A DNA stretch of 64,000 bases from Mucilaginibacter auburnensis (lineage in GTDB: Bacteria > Bacteroidota > Bacteroidia > Sphingobacteriales > Sphingobacteriaceae): NCBI RefSeq assembly GCF_002797815.1, contig NZ_PGFJ01000001.1:1426001-1490000 (forward strand), read 5' to 3'. Both the position numbers and the translations under genes were made by a program. Of the stretch, positions 18,219 through 26,503 are shown piece after piece (positions within the stretch are counted from its first letter, which is position 1; every line of letters begins with the position of its first letter). The notes below the pieces were generated by a model that made no database searches, was not told the DNA's origin, and saw only the letters and a list, made by a program, of their open reading frames with translations.

Positions 18219-19784
18219 ATGAAAAAGATAGGTTTAACATTATTGACCGCCTTTGTGGGTGGTGCAATGGCCTTAGGCACCTACAAGGTGTTTGAGAATA
18301 AGTATGCCGATAACATGAGTTTGGAGGACAAGCAGAATGTTTACTTCGCAAACAATAAAGCGCTTGCCGGTATCACTTCGTCAGCAGGGGAGGCTGATTT
18401 TACACAGGCGGCGGCTGCCGTTACTCCGGCAGTTGTGTATATCCGTACTACTTATTCGGCAAGCAGCAGTGGTAACGATGGTCAGCAGGATATGATGGAG
18501 CGTATGTTTGGCGATATGTTCGGTCAGCGTATGCAGCCACGTCAAAACCAGCCGCGTATGGCATCAGGCTCAGGCGTAATAATTTCGCCTGATGGTTACA
18601 TTGTTACCAACAACCACGTAGTAGCTAAGGCTGATAAAATTGATATCACTTTAAACGACCACCGTCAATTTAAAGCAAAAGTTATAGGTACAGATCCAAA
18701 TACCGATCTGGCCCTTATTAAAATTGAAGGTACTAACCTGCCAATTGTAAAATTTGGTAACTCGGACGATGTGCGTGTAGGCGAGTGGGTGTTAGCTGTT
18801 GGTAACCCTTTTAACCTTACGTCAACCGTAACTGCAGGTATTGTGAGCGCCAAAGGCCGCGGTATAGGTATACTTAACGGACAAGATAATGATGACGACG
18901 AAGATAGCGGTAACCCGTTTGGCATGCGTATGCAGCGCCAAAATCAGGGACCTAAGGTGAGCAAAGGTATTGAGTCATTCATTCAAACTGATGCTGCCAT
19001 TAACCCTGGTAACAGCGGTGGTGCTTTGGTTAACACCAAAGGTGAGTTGATTGGTATTAACTCAGCTATCGCATCACATACTGGTTCATACGAAGGTTAT
19101 GGCTTTGCCATCCCGATCAACATGGCAAAAAAGATATTAGGTGATATTCAAAAATTTGGTGCTGTAAAACGTGGTTACGTTGGTGTAAGCTTTACCGAGT
19201 TGAATGCAGATAATGCACAAACACTTAAGGCTGATAAAAGTGTAGGTTTATATGTTGAGCAGGTACTACCTGGTAGTGGTGCAGAAGCCGCCGGCTTACA
19301 AAAAGGCGACATCATTAGCAAAGTTGAAGGTAATACTGTTTACGAATCATCAGACTTGCAAGAACGTGTTGCCCGCTTAGCGCCTGGTGATAAGATCAAG
19401 ATCACTGTAACCCGCGATGGTAAAGAAAAAGATTACACTGTAACGCTGAAACCGGAATCAACCGAGAAACCTAAAACAGATGTTGCAGCCTCAGCAACTG
19501 AGCTGTATAACAAATTAGGTGCAAGCTTTGTACCGGTAACTGCCGAGCAAAAAGCTAAATTCCGTGTAGACCATGGCGTAGTTGTAACCCAGGTACGCAG
19601 GGGCGGATTGTTTGAACAAACCGATATTGCCACAGGTTCTGTTATCACCAAAATTAACCAACAGCCAATCAACAGTGTGGCTGACATTGATAAAGCAATA
19701 ACCAACCTTAAAAACGGATATATTGTTATATCCGGCATTGATCCTGAAGGTTTTATGTTCAATAACAGATTTCAGGTTAGATAA
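18219..19784 (+). CDS. degP: Do/DegP family periplasmic serine endopeptidase
   Basis: A 521-residue protein with an N-terminal membrane-targeting segment (KKIGLTLLTAFVGGAMALGTYKVF). The trypsin-like domain has the triad His133 (NNHVV), Asp163 (TDLALIKI) and Ser266 (GNSGGALVN). Two PDZ domains follow: about residues 325-415 (GYVGVSFTELN ... GDIISKVEGNTV) and 430-520. Family members degrade or refold damaged envelope proteins. An Asp-rich and Met/Gln-rich insertion (NGQDNDDDEDSGNPFGMRMQRQNQG) lies in the protease domain before the Ser motif. Confidence 0.95.
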   Translation: MKKIGLTLLTAFVGGAMALGTYKVFENKYADNMSLEDKQNVYFANNKALAGITSSAGEADFTQAAAAVTPAVVYIRTTYSASSSGNDGQQDMMERMFGDMFGQRMQPRQNQPRMASGSGVIISPDGYIVTNNHVVAKADKIDITLNDHRQFKAKVIGTDPNTDLALIKIEGTNLPIVKFGNSDDVRVGEWVLAVGNPFNLTSTVTAGIVSAKGRGIGILNGQDNDDDEDSGNPFGMRMQRQNQGPKVSKGIESFIQTDAAINPGNSGGALVNTKGELIGINSAIASHTGSYEGYGFAIPINMAKKILGDIQKFGAVKRGYVGVSFTELNADNAQTLKADKSVGLYVEQVLPGSGAEAAGLQKGDIISKVEGNTVYESSDLQERVARLAPGDKIKITVTRDGKEKDYTVTLKPESTEKPKTDVAASATELYNKLGASFVPVTAEQKAKFRVDHGVVVTQVRRGGLFEQTDIATGSVITKINQQPINSVADIDKAITNLKNGYIVISGIDPEGFMFNNRFQVR

Positions 19785-19806
19785 TAATTATTGATTAAAT
19801 ACAAGC

Positions 19807-19841
19807 AAAAGGCTGCTCAACCTAAAGGGAGCAGCCTTTTT
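19807..19841. terminator. Bidirectional intrinsic terminator after degP
   Basis: A perfect 12-bp stem, AAAAGGCTGCTC / GAGCAGCCTTTT, with a 10-base loop, followed by a T-run on the plus strand and a matching one on the minus strand. It lies between degP and the convergent DUF1398 gene and can serve both. Confidence 0.9.
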
Positions 19842-19844
19842 GTT

Positions 19845-20234
19845 TTACTGTGGGATAGGTTCAGCAATCATTTCGTTGCCGTCTAAATTATAGTAAATGC
19901 AGAGCATCGTTTGCGTATCAACTACCCATTTTTGTACACCTGCATCAGCTGCCAGTTGGCAAAAAGTTAAAAAATCTGATTGACCTTGTTGATGCTCTTC
20001 TATATTTTTTTTAAGCAACATTGGCTGGGCGTTGTTGGATATTGGTCTTGCCGGGTAAATTGCAGGAGCACTTACTTTATAGTTGCCTGCGCCGTAGTAG
20101 TCAATTGTTCCATCGGCAACCATAAACTCATACCTTATTAAACCTAAACCTTTAATTTCTTTGATATAGGCCGGGAAATCTGCACCGCTTTTAACCTTAG
20201 CATGTGCCGCTTTAATTTGTTCAACTGTAAACAT
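19845..20234 (-). CDS. DUF1398 family protein
   Basis: A 129-residue soluble protein. The start MFTVEQIKAAHAKVKSGADFP and the middle GLGLIRYEFMVADGTIDYYG match the YbcV/DUF1398 family, whose function is not known. There is no signal peptide or membrane segment. It is convergent with degP and shares its terminator. Confidence 0.8.
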   Translation of the reverse strand: MFTVEQIKAAHAKVKSGADFPAYIKEIKGLGLIRYEFMVADGTIDYYGAGNYKVSAPAIYPARPISNNAQPMLLKKNIEEHQQGQSDFLTFCQLAADAGVQKWVVDTQTMLCIYYNLDGNEMIAEPIPQ

Positions 20235-20297
20235 AATCTTAGTTATTTATAGTTCAAAGTTCGTGCAGGAGTAGTTTAGGCAATTGTAAAAATCCGT

Positions 20298-21061
20298 TTA
20301 TTTAAGACTTTTTAAATATTGCTCGGGTGTTACATCGGTAAATTTTTGAAAGCTTTAATAAAGTGCGCCTGGTCGTAAAAAGCAGATAGGTATTCCGCAT
20401 AGCGCTCGTTGCCATGTTCCATAGCGGTTAGTACGTTGCGCGCTCTAACAATAGTAGCAAACTTTTTGGGTGATGCGCCAACCTCTTGCCGGAAGCGTTT
20501 TTCCAGCGGGCTCGCACTGGTATTTAGCAACTTTGCAAGCTCACTAATGCGTATGGTGCCGCCCGTTTGGTGGATGTGCTGAAGCGCAGCATTAACCATC
20601 TGATCTGCCGGTTTATGTGATAGCTGACTAATGAGGAATGTCTCGGTTAGAGAGATCCTGGTAGCATCATCTTTAGCATCAACCAATTGTTCTTTAAATT
20701 GATTAAACTCGCTGTTGCTAAAAAAGTGTTCTACTGATACACTTTCTCCAAAAAGCTCGTGCAAATTTTGTTTAAGCAAACGCGCTGCACCATTCTCTCG
20801 TAACACAACAAGCACTGTGCCTATATTGGGGGTATTTAGAAAAGTGCGGGAGCTGTCCCTTAGACCTGTAATGCCTGCGTCGGACAGTTTATGTTGCAAC
20901 GTGCCATCTGTGTAAGACAACGCTCCGCGATACTGGAAACCGATAACCAAGGCTGTATCGGGTAATACCCTGTATTGCGATGCTTGCTCATTCTCTGATA
21001 TGATAATGTGCTTTACGTAAGGCATTAATTGAGGAGAGGGAAAGAATACGTCAAATCTCAC
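20298..21061 (-). pseudogene. AraC-family transcriptional regulator with an apparent 3' frameshift
   Basis: The open frame from a GTG at 21061 ends at a TAA at 20330-20332 (243 residues). It holds an N-terminal sensor part (RFDVFFPSPQLMPYVKHI) and a C-terminal AraC domain (IRISELAKLLNTSASPLEKRFRQEVGASPKKFATIVR, YDQAHFIKAFKN) but stops inside the last signature as FKNLPM. If one base is added in the T5 run at 20343-20347, the frame continues as FKKFTDVTPEQYLKSLK and stops at 20298, which is exactly the family ending. So this is either a one-base deletion or a homopolymer sequencing error. The GTG start is chosen because longer frames run into the divergent Crp-like gene. Confidence 0.75.
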
Positions 21062-21152
21062 AAGATTAAAAATAGCAAAAATGTAAATAAAGGTATAATT
21101 GAAGTGGTGTACCTTAAACCTGGTATGCTGTATTTTACTATATTGGCCTAAC

Positions 21153-21734
21153 ATGTTAACAGATATTATTTTAAAAAGTATAGGCAAACACATCCATTTA
21201 ACTGATGATGAAACAGCGTACTTTATTAGTTTGCTACACCCTAAACAACTTAACAGGAAGCAATTTTTATTAAAGGAAGGCGAAATTTGTAAGTATTCTG
21301 CTTTTGTTATCAGCGGTTGTCTGCGTGGGTATACCATAGACGAAAACGGGCAGGAGCATGTAATGAACTTTGCGCCTGTTGGCTGGTGGATAGCAGATAT
21401 GTATAGCCTGATAAGTCAACGCCCCGGCACGCTGTATATTGAAGCGCCAGAACCTGCCGAAGTTTTGCTGTTATCAAAAGTTAAACAGGAATTGTTATTT
21501 CAGGAAGTGCCTAAATTTGAACGCTTCTTCAGGATCATTACCGAAAATTCGTTGGTTGCCCACCAGCAAAGATTAATTGATAATCTAAGTTTACCCGCCG
21601 AAGAGCGTTATACTAATTTTTGCAAGCGCTATCCCTCTCTTATTAACTCAGTTCCAAAAAAAGATATTGCATCTTACATAGGCGTTACGCCTGAGTTTTT
21701 TAGCAGGATGATGGGGAAAATGTTGAGAGGATAA
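21153..21734 (+). CDS. Crp/Fnr-family transcriptional regulator
   Basis: A 193-residue protein from the ATG at 21153. It has an N-terminal cyclic-nucleotide-binding-like domain (LNRKQFLLKEGEICKYSAFVISGCLRGYTIDENGQEHVMNFAPVGWWIADMYS) and a C-terminal winged helix (SVPKKDIASYIGVTPEFFSRMMGKM). The C-terminal helix is short, as in many Bacteroidota Crp-like proteins. It is divergent from the AraC gene, with about 90 bp between starts. Upstream in-frame codons back to 21099 overlap that promoter region and were not used. Confidence 0.9.
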   Translation: MLTDIILKSIGKHIHLTDDETAYFISLLHPKQLNRKQFLLKEGEICKYSAFVISGCLRGYTIDENGQEHVMNFAPVGWWIADMYSLISQRPGTLYIEAPEPAEVLLLSKVKQELLFQEVPKFERFFRIITENSLVAHQQRLIDNLSLPAEERYTNFCKRYPSLINSVPKKDIASYIGVTPEFFSRMMGKMLRG

Positions 21735-21828
21735 TGATTATTAAGCCCAATTTTATGTCATTTTTCTCATCCACTACATGTTCTGATATTTGATGAAATA
21801 TAAAAACCACTTATTATTAAGTACATAA

Positions 21829-21866
21829 ACAAAAATAGCGATGGCTTACCCCATCGCTATTTTTGT
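21829..21866. terminator. Bidirectional intrinsic terminator
   Basis: AAAAATAGCGATGG pairs with CCATCGCTATTTTT around a 6-base loop, with A and T tracts on either side. It lies between the Crp-like gene and the convergent cold-shock-domain gene, so it can end both transcripts. Confidence 0.9.
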
Positions 21867-21964
21867 TTAATGCTATTTTGATAGTCATGTCTCCTCAAGA
21901 TATCCTTACCATCAGGCACTCGTATAATTCGAGGACTCTCTATAACGGATGAGAGGAGCACACT

Positions 21965-22408
21965 TTAAGCTTTTTCAATTTTAGTGGCACTTAAACCTTT
22001 AGGGCCTTTTTCTGTAAAGTATTTCACTTTATCATTTTCTTTAGCCTGGAATTGAAGGTTATTAACGTGGAAGAATATATTTTCGCGTGTTTGGTTATCG
22101 CGAATAAAACCGTAGCCTTTATCTGTATTATAGAAACTTATAACTCCGGTCGGTTGTTCGCCAGGTATGTTTACCTGTTTAGGTGTCGCTATTCGTATCT
22201 CATCTGCAGATACAACGCTTTTTTGCAGCGTTTGCGGAGTTGAGGTAATGTTACCATCCTGGTCAACATAAGCCATCATGTCACTTAAGTCGCCGCCTTT
22301 TACAGCATTGGCTTTTCGTTCGGCAGCCTTTTCTTTCTTGTCTAATTGCTTCTTTGCTTTCTTTTTCTCTTTTTCTTTTTTACTGAATGTTTCGTTGGAT
22401 CTGGCCAT
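21965..22408 (-). CDS. Cold-shock-domain protein with lysine-rich N-terminal extension
   Basis: A 147-residue protein. Residues 1-45 are highly charged and lysine-rich (SKKEKEKKKAKKQLDKKEK), probably helical. After a linker, the last ~65 residues form a cold-shock domain with RNP1-like KGYGFIRD and RNP2-like IFFHVNNL. It should bind single-stranded RNA or DNA as a chaperone. The basic arm may add non-specific nucleic acid affinity. It lies downstream of a second, minimal cold-shock gene in the same direction, separated by a terminator. Confidence 0.88.
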   Translation of the reverse strand: MARSNETFSKKEKEKKKAKKQLDKKEKAAERKANAVKGGDLSDMMAYVDQDGNITSTPQTLQKSVVSADEIRIATPKQVNIPGEQPTGVISFYNTDKGYGFIRDNQTRENIFFHVNNLQFQAKENDKVKYFTEKGPKGLSATKIEKA

Positions 22409-22439
22409 AAATTGTATTTGGTGGACGTATATTTTAAAA

Positions 22440-22473
22440 ACAAAAACACCTGTCCCAATAGAACAGGTGTTTG
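22440..22473 (-). terminator. Intrinsic terminator of the small cold-shock gene
   Basis: On the minus strand AAACACCTGT and ACAGGTGTTT pair around a 9-base loop, followed by TTTGTTTTT. It lies 3' of the 64-residue cold-shock gene and separates it from the longer paralogue. Confidence 0.8.
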
Positions 22474-22491
22474 GAGTAAGTATAGTGATAA

Positions 22492-22686
22492 TTAAATTAC
22501 TTGTACGTTTACTGCGTTAAGCCCTTTTTTGCCATTTTCAACATCAAAACGAACTTGGTCGTTTTCACGGATCTGGTCAATAAGGCCTGTTGAATGTACA
22601 AAAACGTCAGTTCTTGTATCATTTTGTGAAATAAATCCAAAACCTTTGGTTTCGTTAAAAAATTTCACTGTTCCTTCTTTTTGCAT
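22492..22686 (-). CDS. Cold-shock protein, CspA family
   Basis: A 64-residue protein from the ATG at 22686: MQKEGTVKFFNETKGFGFI, with RNP1 KGFGFI and RNP2 DVFVHSTGL, then VRFDVENGKKGLNAVNVQ. This is a full-length minimal cold-shock domain, an RNA chaperone. An in-frame upstream codon at 22719 would add eleven residues not typical of the family. The leader between this gene and 22900 is very AT-rich. Confidence 0.93.
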   Translation of the reverse strand: MQKEGTVKFFNETKGFGFISQNDTRTDVFVHSTGLIDQIRENDQVRFDVENGKKGLNAVNVQVI

Positions 22687-22902
22687 TATCTTATTTTTAA
22701 ATGAGTTGCAAGTTAACAATAAATATCCATATATTTTTACTTTAAGTAAAAAAATTTAAAACTAATTTAATTGTAAAATTTGTGTAAAATTTGTACATTG
22801 CGTAAAGCTGCCTGGAAATTTTATTGCGTTTAAATTTTACCATATACTGATTCAGGTAATTTTTAAGATAATTAACTATAACCGAATCAGCTTTTATAAA
22901 TA

Positions 22903-23058
22903 ATGACTAATAAGCAATCCACCGACCGAACGGCGAAAACAAAATTAGAGATCAGGCAGATTGACCTTTTTCTCTTTGACCTTAAAAATGAAGCCGCTGA
23001 AAGTGGTTTTACAAAAAAGTTCCTTATTACGTGTCCATCTAAACTTGTTACTGAATAA
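22903..23058 (+). CDS. Small 51-residue ORF upstream of the desaturase, unknown
   Basis: ATG at 22903 opens 51 codons ending in TAA at 23056-23058, two bases before the desaturase ATG. The product starts MTNKQSTDRTAKTKLEIRQI and continues with a DLFLFDLKNEAAESGF segment. It has no signal peptide and no family I recognise. The tight spacing suggests translational coupling with the desaturase. It could equally be a non-functional leader ORF. Confidence 0.45.
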   Translation: MTNKQSTDRTAKTKLEIRQIDLFLFDLKNEAAESGFTKKFLITCPSKLVTE

Positions 23059-23060
23059 TT

Positions 23061-24110
23061 ATGGCATTTTTAGATAAGGTTTTGCAGCCGCCTGCATACG
23101 GCTGGAAAGACATGGACGGCAAATTTGTACGTCCTGGTTTTAAGGCTATATTGACTGAATTTTTTACCCGACTTAACGTATTTAATAACCGAAAGAACTG
23201 GCTGCCGTTTTTTAGCTGGCTTAAAATACTTTGCCTTGTGCCCTTTGTGCTGCTTTTTGCATTTAAGTTTTTAAGTATAGGCAACGTTGCCGCTGTTTTT
23301 GTTTATGGAATGATTGTTATGGGCACGCACGGCACTATTTGGCACCATAGATATTGTACACATGGCGCTTACCGTTTTCGTAACAGATTTTGGCGCTTTA
23401 TAACGCAAAATTTAACGCTTAATATCATTCCTGAAGAAATTTATGTGATATCGCATCATGTTCATCATGCAAAATCTGATCAGCCCGGCGATCCTTATAA
23501 TGCCGAAGGTGGCTTTTGGTATTGTTTTTTAGCGGATGTTAATCACCAGCCTATTGCTAAAGATTTAGCCGAAATGGACTATAAGCGAGTTGAACGCCTG
23601 ATGGCCCATACCGGCGTAAAAGGCAATAGTTTTAAACAGTATCAATATTGGGGCTCATACGTAAAACCATTTAACGCGGTATTGAGTTGGATTATAAACT
23701 GGGCATTCTGGTATTGCGCATTTTATTTAATAGGTGGCCATGGCTTGGCCTGTTCGCTTTTTGCCGCAGCCGGCATATGGGGCGTTGGTGTACGTACATT
23801 TAACTATGACGGGCACGGGCATGGAGAAGATAAACAACGAGACGGTGTGGATTATAACAAAAAGGATAAGTCTATTAATCAGTTATGGCCAGGTTTGGTA
23901 GCAGGAGAATGGCACAATAACCATCACCTTTATCCTAAAAGTGCCAGAAGTGGTTTTAAGTCGTATCAGCTTGATATGGCGTGGCTTTATATATCTTTTA
24001 TGTATCGTTTAGGGGCTGTGGTAAGCTATCGGGATGATAAGGCAGCGTTTAAGGCTAAATACTTAAAACTTACTCCGGTTACTGTTGCTGCCGCTGTAGC
24101 AAACAAATAA
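23061..24110 (+). CDS. Acyl-CoA / fatty-acid delta-9-type desaturase
   Basis: A 349-residue membrane protein with the three histidine boxes of membrane desaturases: HHRYCTH, HHVHHAK and HNNHH. Hydrophobic segments surround them (WLPFFSWLKILCLVPFVLLFAFKFL, VAAVFVYGMIVMGTH, WIINWAFWYCAFYLIGGH). It should introduce a double bond into fatty acyl chains with a di-iron centre and oxygen, adjusting membrane fluidity. Its position next to cold-shock genes fits a response to low temperature, which is inference. Confidence 0.92.
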   Translation: MAFLDKVLQPPAYGWKDMDGKFVRPGFKAILTEFFTRLNVFNNRKNWLPFFSWLKILCLVPFVLLFAFKFLSIGNVAAVFVYGMIVMGTHGTIWHHRYCTHGAYRFRNRFWRFITQNLTLNIIPEEIYVISHHVHHAKSDQPGDPYNAEGGFWYCFLADVNHQPIAKDLAEMDYKRVERLMAHTGVKGNSFKQYQYWGSYVKPFNAVLSWIINWAFWYCAFYLIGGHGLACSLFAAAGIWGVGVRTFNYDGHGHGEDKQRDGVDYNKKDKSINQLWPGLVAGEWHNNHHLYPKSARSGFKSYQLDMAWLYISFMYRLGAVVSYRDDKAAFKAKYLKLTPVTVAAAVANK

Positions 24111-24144
24111 ACCTGGTTTGAATAGAACCTGATTGAAGGCAAAG

Positions 24145-24175
24145 AAGCGATGGAGGTGACAAACAACCATCGCTT
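24145..24175. terminator. Hairpin after the desaturase gene
   Basis: AAGCGATGG at 24145-24153 pairs with CCATCGCTT at 24167-24175 between two convergent genes. The T-run is short, so terminator strength is uncertain. Confidence 0.55.
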
Positions 24176-24227
24176 ATTCGTTAATTAATAACTATAACAT
24201 TTACCACATGGTGATAAACGGTGCGTA

Positions 24228-25133
24228 TTATTTAGCCAACGTATATTCGCCTTCAAGATTTGTTGCATTAAACAGCTCCGGGAACGCCATTCCTCGGTTG
24301 GGTGGCGGCTCATAGAATACCACAACCCCCGGCCGGCTTCCATCACGCGCATTTACGGTAATATCATAATTGAAAGCTGCATTGGCAATGTTGTTTTTAA
24401 TGTACCTTGTAGGGAAAGACAACTCATAGGTCAACTCTTTTTTATCGTCAAACTGTATTGCTGCCTGTATATTATCCTCATTATATATGGATATGTATTT
24501 ATATCCTTCATAGCGCAAAGCAAAGTTACGGTAGTAAGGTGATTTAGGGGTTATGCCTGCTACGGTATCTTTAATGGTTTCGATGCCTATAAATCTTATA
24601 TCTTTTAAAATTGATGTTAACTGTTTGTTAGCGCCTTCAAGTGAATATTCTTTTTGCGATGCCAATATTGAATCAGGACTGAACGCAGCATGTGTTGGAG
24701 CTCCGGGCATTTTTCTAAAGCCGGATATGGGTAAGCCTACGCCGTTCATTATTTTCCAACAGTCGTCAAATCTTATTGACGGAAACAGTATTTTAACGTT
24801 ATTAGAATTTTCAGTCGTTTTGTTTTTAAGGATGCTGAAGGTTATTCCGTTTTCAAGTACTTTTTGAATCACCTGCGGTTTTGTGGCATGTACCACAAGG
24901 GTAATTACACTGTCAGTATTAGCTATAGTGTAATAAACCTCAGTAGCATTATTATAGGCCTGATATTGGTCACTCCATTCCGTTGCTTTGCCGTCAACTT
25001 TAATATTGGCAGGCGTTTTTATTCCAACAGTTTGTTTGTTAGGCAGCTTTTGCGCTTTCAACGAGCCATAGCTGAATAAAAGCGAAAAGGAAAATAAAAT
25101 AGCAGGAGTTATTTTTATTGATTTGATTAACAT
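24228..25133 (-). CDS. Secreted protein with a DOMON/CBM9-like N-terminal part, unknown function
   Basis: A 301-residue protein with a signal peptide (ITPAILFSFSLLFSYGSLKAQ). The mature N-terminus, IKVDGKATEWSDQYQAYNNATEVYYTIANTDSVITLVV, resembles CBM9 or DOMON-type beta domains, which bind sugars or heme, but the similarity is weak. The remainder has no clear motif; the C-terminus (VVVFYEPPPNRGMAFPELFNATNLEGEYTLAK) is Pro- and Asn-rich. It is the last gene on this strand after the Gfo/Idh gene, separated by a hairpin. Confidence 0.6.
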   Translation of the reverse strand: MLIKSIKITPAILFSFSLLFSYGSLKAQKLPNKQTVGIKTPANIKVDGKATEWSDQYQAYNNATEVYYTIANTDSVITLVVHATKPQVIQKVLENGITFSILKNKTTENSNNVKILFPSIRFDDCWKIMNGVGLPISGFRKMPGAPTHAAFSPDSILASQKEYSLEGANKQLTSILKDIRFIGIETIKDTVAGITPKSPYYRNFALRYEGYKYISIYNEDNIQAAIQFDDKKELTYELSFPTRYIKNNIANAAFNYDITVNARDGSRPGVVVFYEPPPNRGMAFPELFNATNLEGEYTLAK

Positions 25134-25167
25134 GTGTAATGGTTATAGGTAGTTGTAGCGTAGTAAC

Positions 25168-25203
25168 ATAAACAGCGACAGGTTTTAACCCATCGCTGTT
25201 TAA
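25168..25203 (-). terminator. Hairpin between Gfo/Idh gene and the DOMON-like gene
   Basis: AAACAGCGA at 25170-25178 pairs with TCGCTGTTT at 25193-25201. It follows the Gfo/Idh stop on the minus strand. No long T-run follows, so it may be a weak terminator. Confidence 0.55.
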
Positions 25204-25217
25204 CAAAAATATTTCTA

Positions 25218-26348
25218 TTAGCTCAATTTTAACAGCACTTTCTTACCCGTTTTTACAGCTTCGTAAACAGCGTCAATAATTTTTGAGTCTTTTATGGCTT
25301 CCTCACCATCTACTGCTACAACAGGTGTTTTGCCTTCCAATAATATGCCTGCCATCTCATCCATTTGTACGGTTTGCTGCATAGGCGGCGATACTGCTTT
25401 CAATTCGCCTTTATTTGTGCGGCCCTTTAATGGCCCATAACCATTGGCCGGGTTAAGTTCAGCCCATCCCCGTTCGCCAATTAATAAAAAGCGGTCAACA
25501 TAGTTCATTCCGTAGGTTGAAAGGCACTGCGCAACCGCGCCACTCGGGAAACCCATCTGGAAGGTAATGGTTTCGTCAACGCCTTCTTTGAACTTGGTAG
25601 TATCACTTTTAGGTAACTCTTGTGCGGTAACCCATATCGGGTCCTCGCCAACCATGTAACGTGCACCGTTCACAGCGTAAATGCCAATATCCATCATCGA
25701 GCCACCTCCTGCTTTTTCGCGGTCAAGGCGCCATTGGGTTGGGTCGCCAATGCGGAAGCCACCATTACCTGTAAAGTACTTTATTTTGCCAAAATCGCCG
25801 GCATTACGCATGGATATGATCTCCAGGTTTTTCGGTTCAAAGTGCATGCGGTAGCCCACCAGCAGTTTAACACCTGCTTTTTTGCAGCCATCAACTATAT
25901 CCTGACTCTCTTTTGCATTGCGGCCAAGTGGCTTCTCGCAAATAACATGCTTACCGGTTGTAGCAGCGCGTAAAGCATAAGGCTTATGCAAAAAGTTAGG
26001 TACTATAACGTATATAGCATCTATATCCGGGTTGTTTTTTATGTTCTCAAAATTGCTGTAGTTATATACATTTTTGTCCGGAATGCCATATTTGCTTTGC
26101 CAATCCTTCACTTTCTCGGGCGATCCGCTTATAACACCCACCAGTTTAGCTTTTGTACTGGCTTGCAGCGCACGGGCAACAATGTTGCCATACGTGCCAA
26201 TGCCCATTATAGCAACGCGTAAAACGGGGCCATCATACGGTTGGTCACTCACCTGTGCCTGGTTTTTTGCCCAGCCTGTTACGGGGCTAAATTGTACAGC
26301 CAAAGCAGATAGGCCCAGCTTTTGTAAAAAATTTCTGCGAGAATTCAT
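25218..26348 (-). CDS. Gfo/Idh/MocA-family oxidoreductase with Tat-like signal
   Basis: A 376-residue protein. The N-terminus MNSRRNFLQKLGLSALAVQF has the twin-arginine pattern RRNFLQ plus a hydrophobic stretch, so export in folded form with its NAD(P) cofactor is predicted. The Rossmann part shows VAIMGIGTYGNIVARAL and the family motif GKHVICEKPLGRN. The C-terminal part has GGGSMMDIGIYAVNGARYM. Members oxidise sugars or sugar derivatives; the substrate here is unknown. Its neighbours suggest sugar-acid or uronate metabolism. Confidence 0.9.
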   Translation of the reverse strand: MNSRRNFLQKLGLSALAVQFSPVTGWAKNQAQVSDQPYDGPVLRVAIMGIGTYGNIVARALQASTKAKLVGVISGSPEKVKDWQSKYGIPDKNVYNYSNFENIKNNPDIDAIYVIVPNFLHKPYALRAATTGKHVICEKPLGRNAKESQDIVDGCKKAGVKLLVGYRMHFEPKNLEIISMRNAGDFGKIKYFTGNGGFRIGDPTQWRLDREKAGGGSMMDIGIYAVNGARYMVGEDPIWVTAQELPKSDTTKFKEGVDETITFQMGFPSGAVAQCLSTYGMNYVDRFLLIGERGWAELNPANGYGPLKGRTNKGELKAVSPPMQQTVQMDEMAGILLEGKTPVVAVDGEEAIKDSKIIDAVYEAVKTGKKVLLKLS

Positions 26349-26433
26349 TGATTTATAGGTTAATTGGGTTTACCAATATTACGCATTATGCTTTAAAAAC
26401 GGAAAACCTATCTTAATTGTTAGCATGAGTAAA

Positions 26434-26469
26434 TAAAAAAGGCTAACCCGGTTTAAATGGGTTAGCCTC
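26434..26469 (-). terminator. Intrinsic terminator after the enolase-superfamily gene
   Basis: On the minus strand AGGCTAACCC pairs with GGGTTAGCCT around a 9-base loop and is followed by TTTTTATTT. It separates the dehydratase gene from the Gfo/Idh gene, which therefore probably has its own promoter. Confidence 0.88.
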
Positions 26470-26503
26470 TGCAATTATCAGCTTACGCTAAATTAATTAT
26501 CTG

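Noticed and set aside
21062..21337. Long N-terminal extension of the AraC gene at 20330-21061
   Set aside because: It overlaps the divergent Crp-like gene and its promoter and is rich in residues unlike the family N-terminus.
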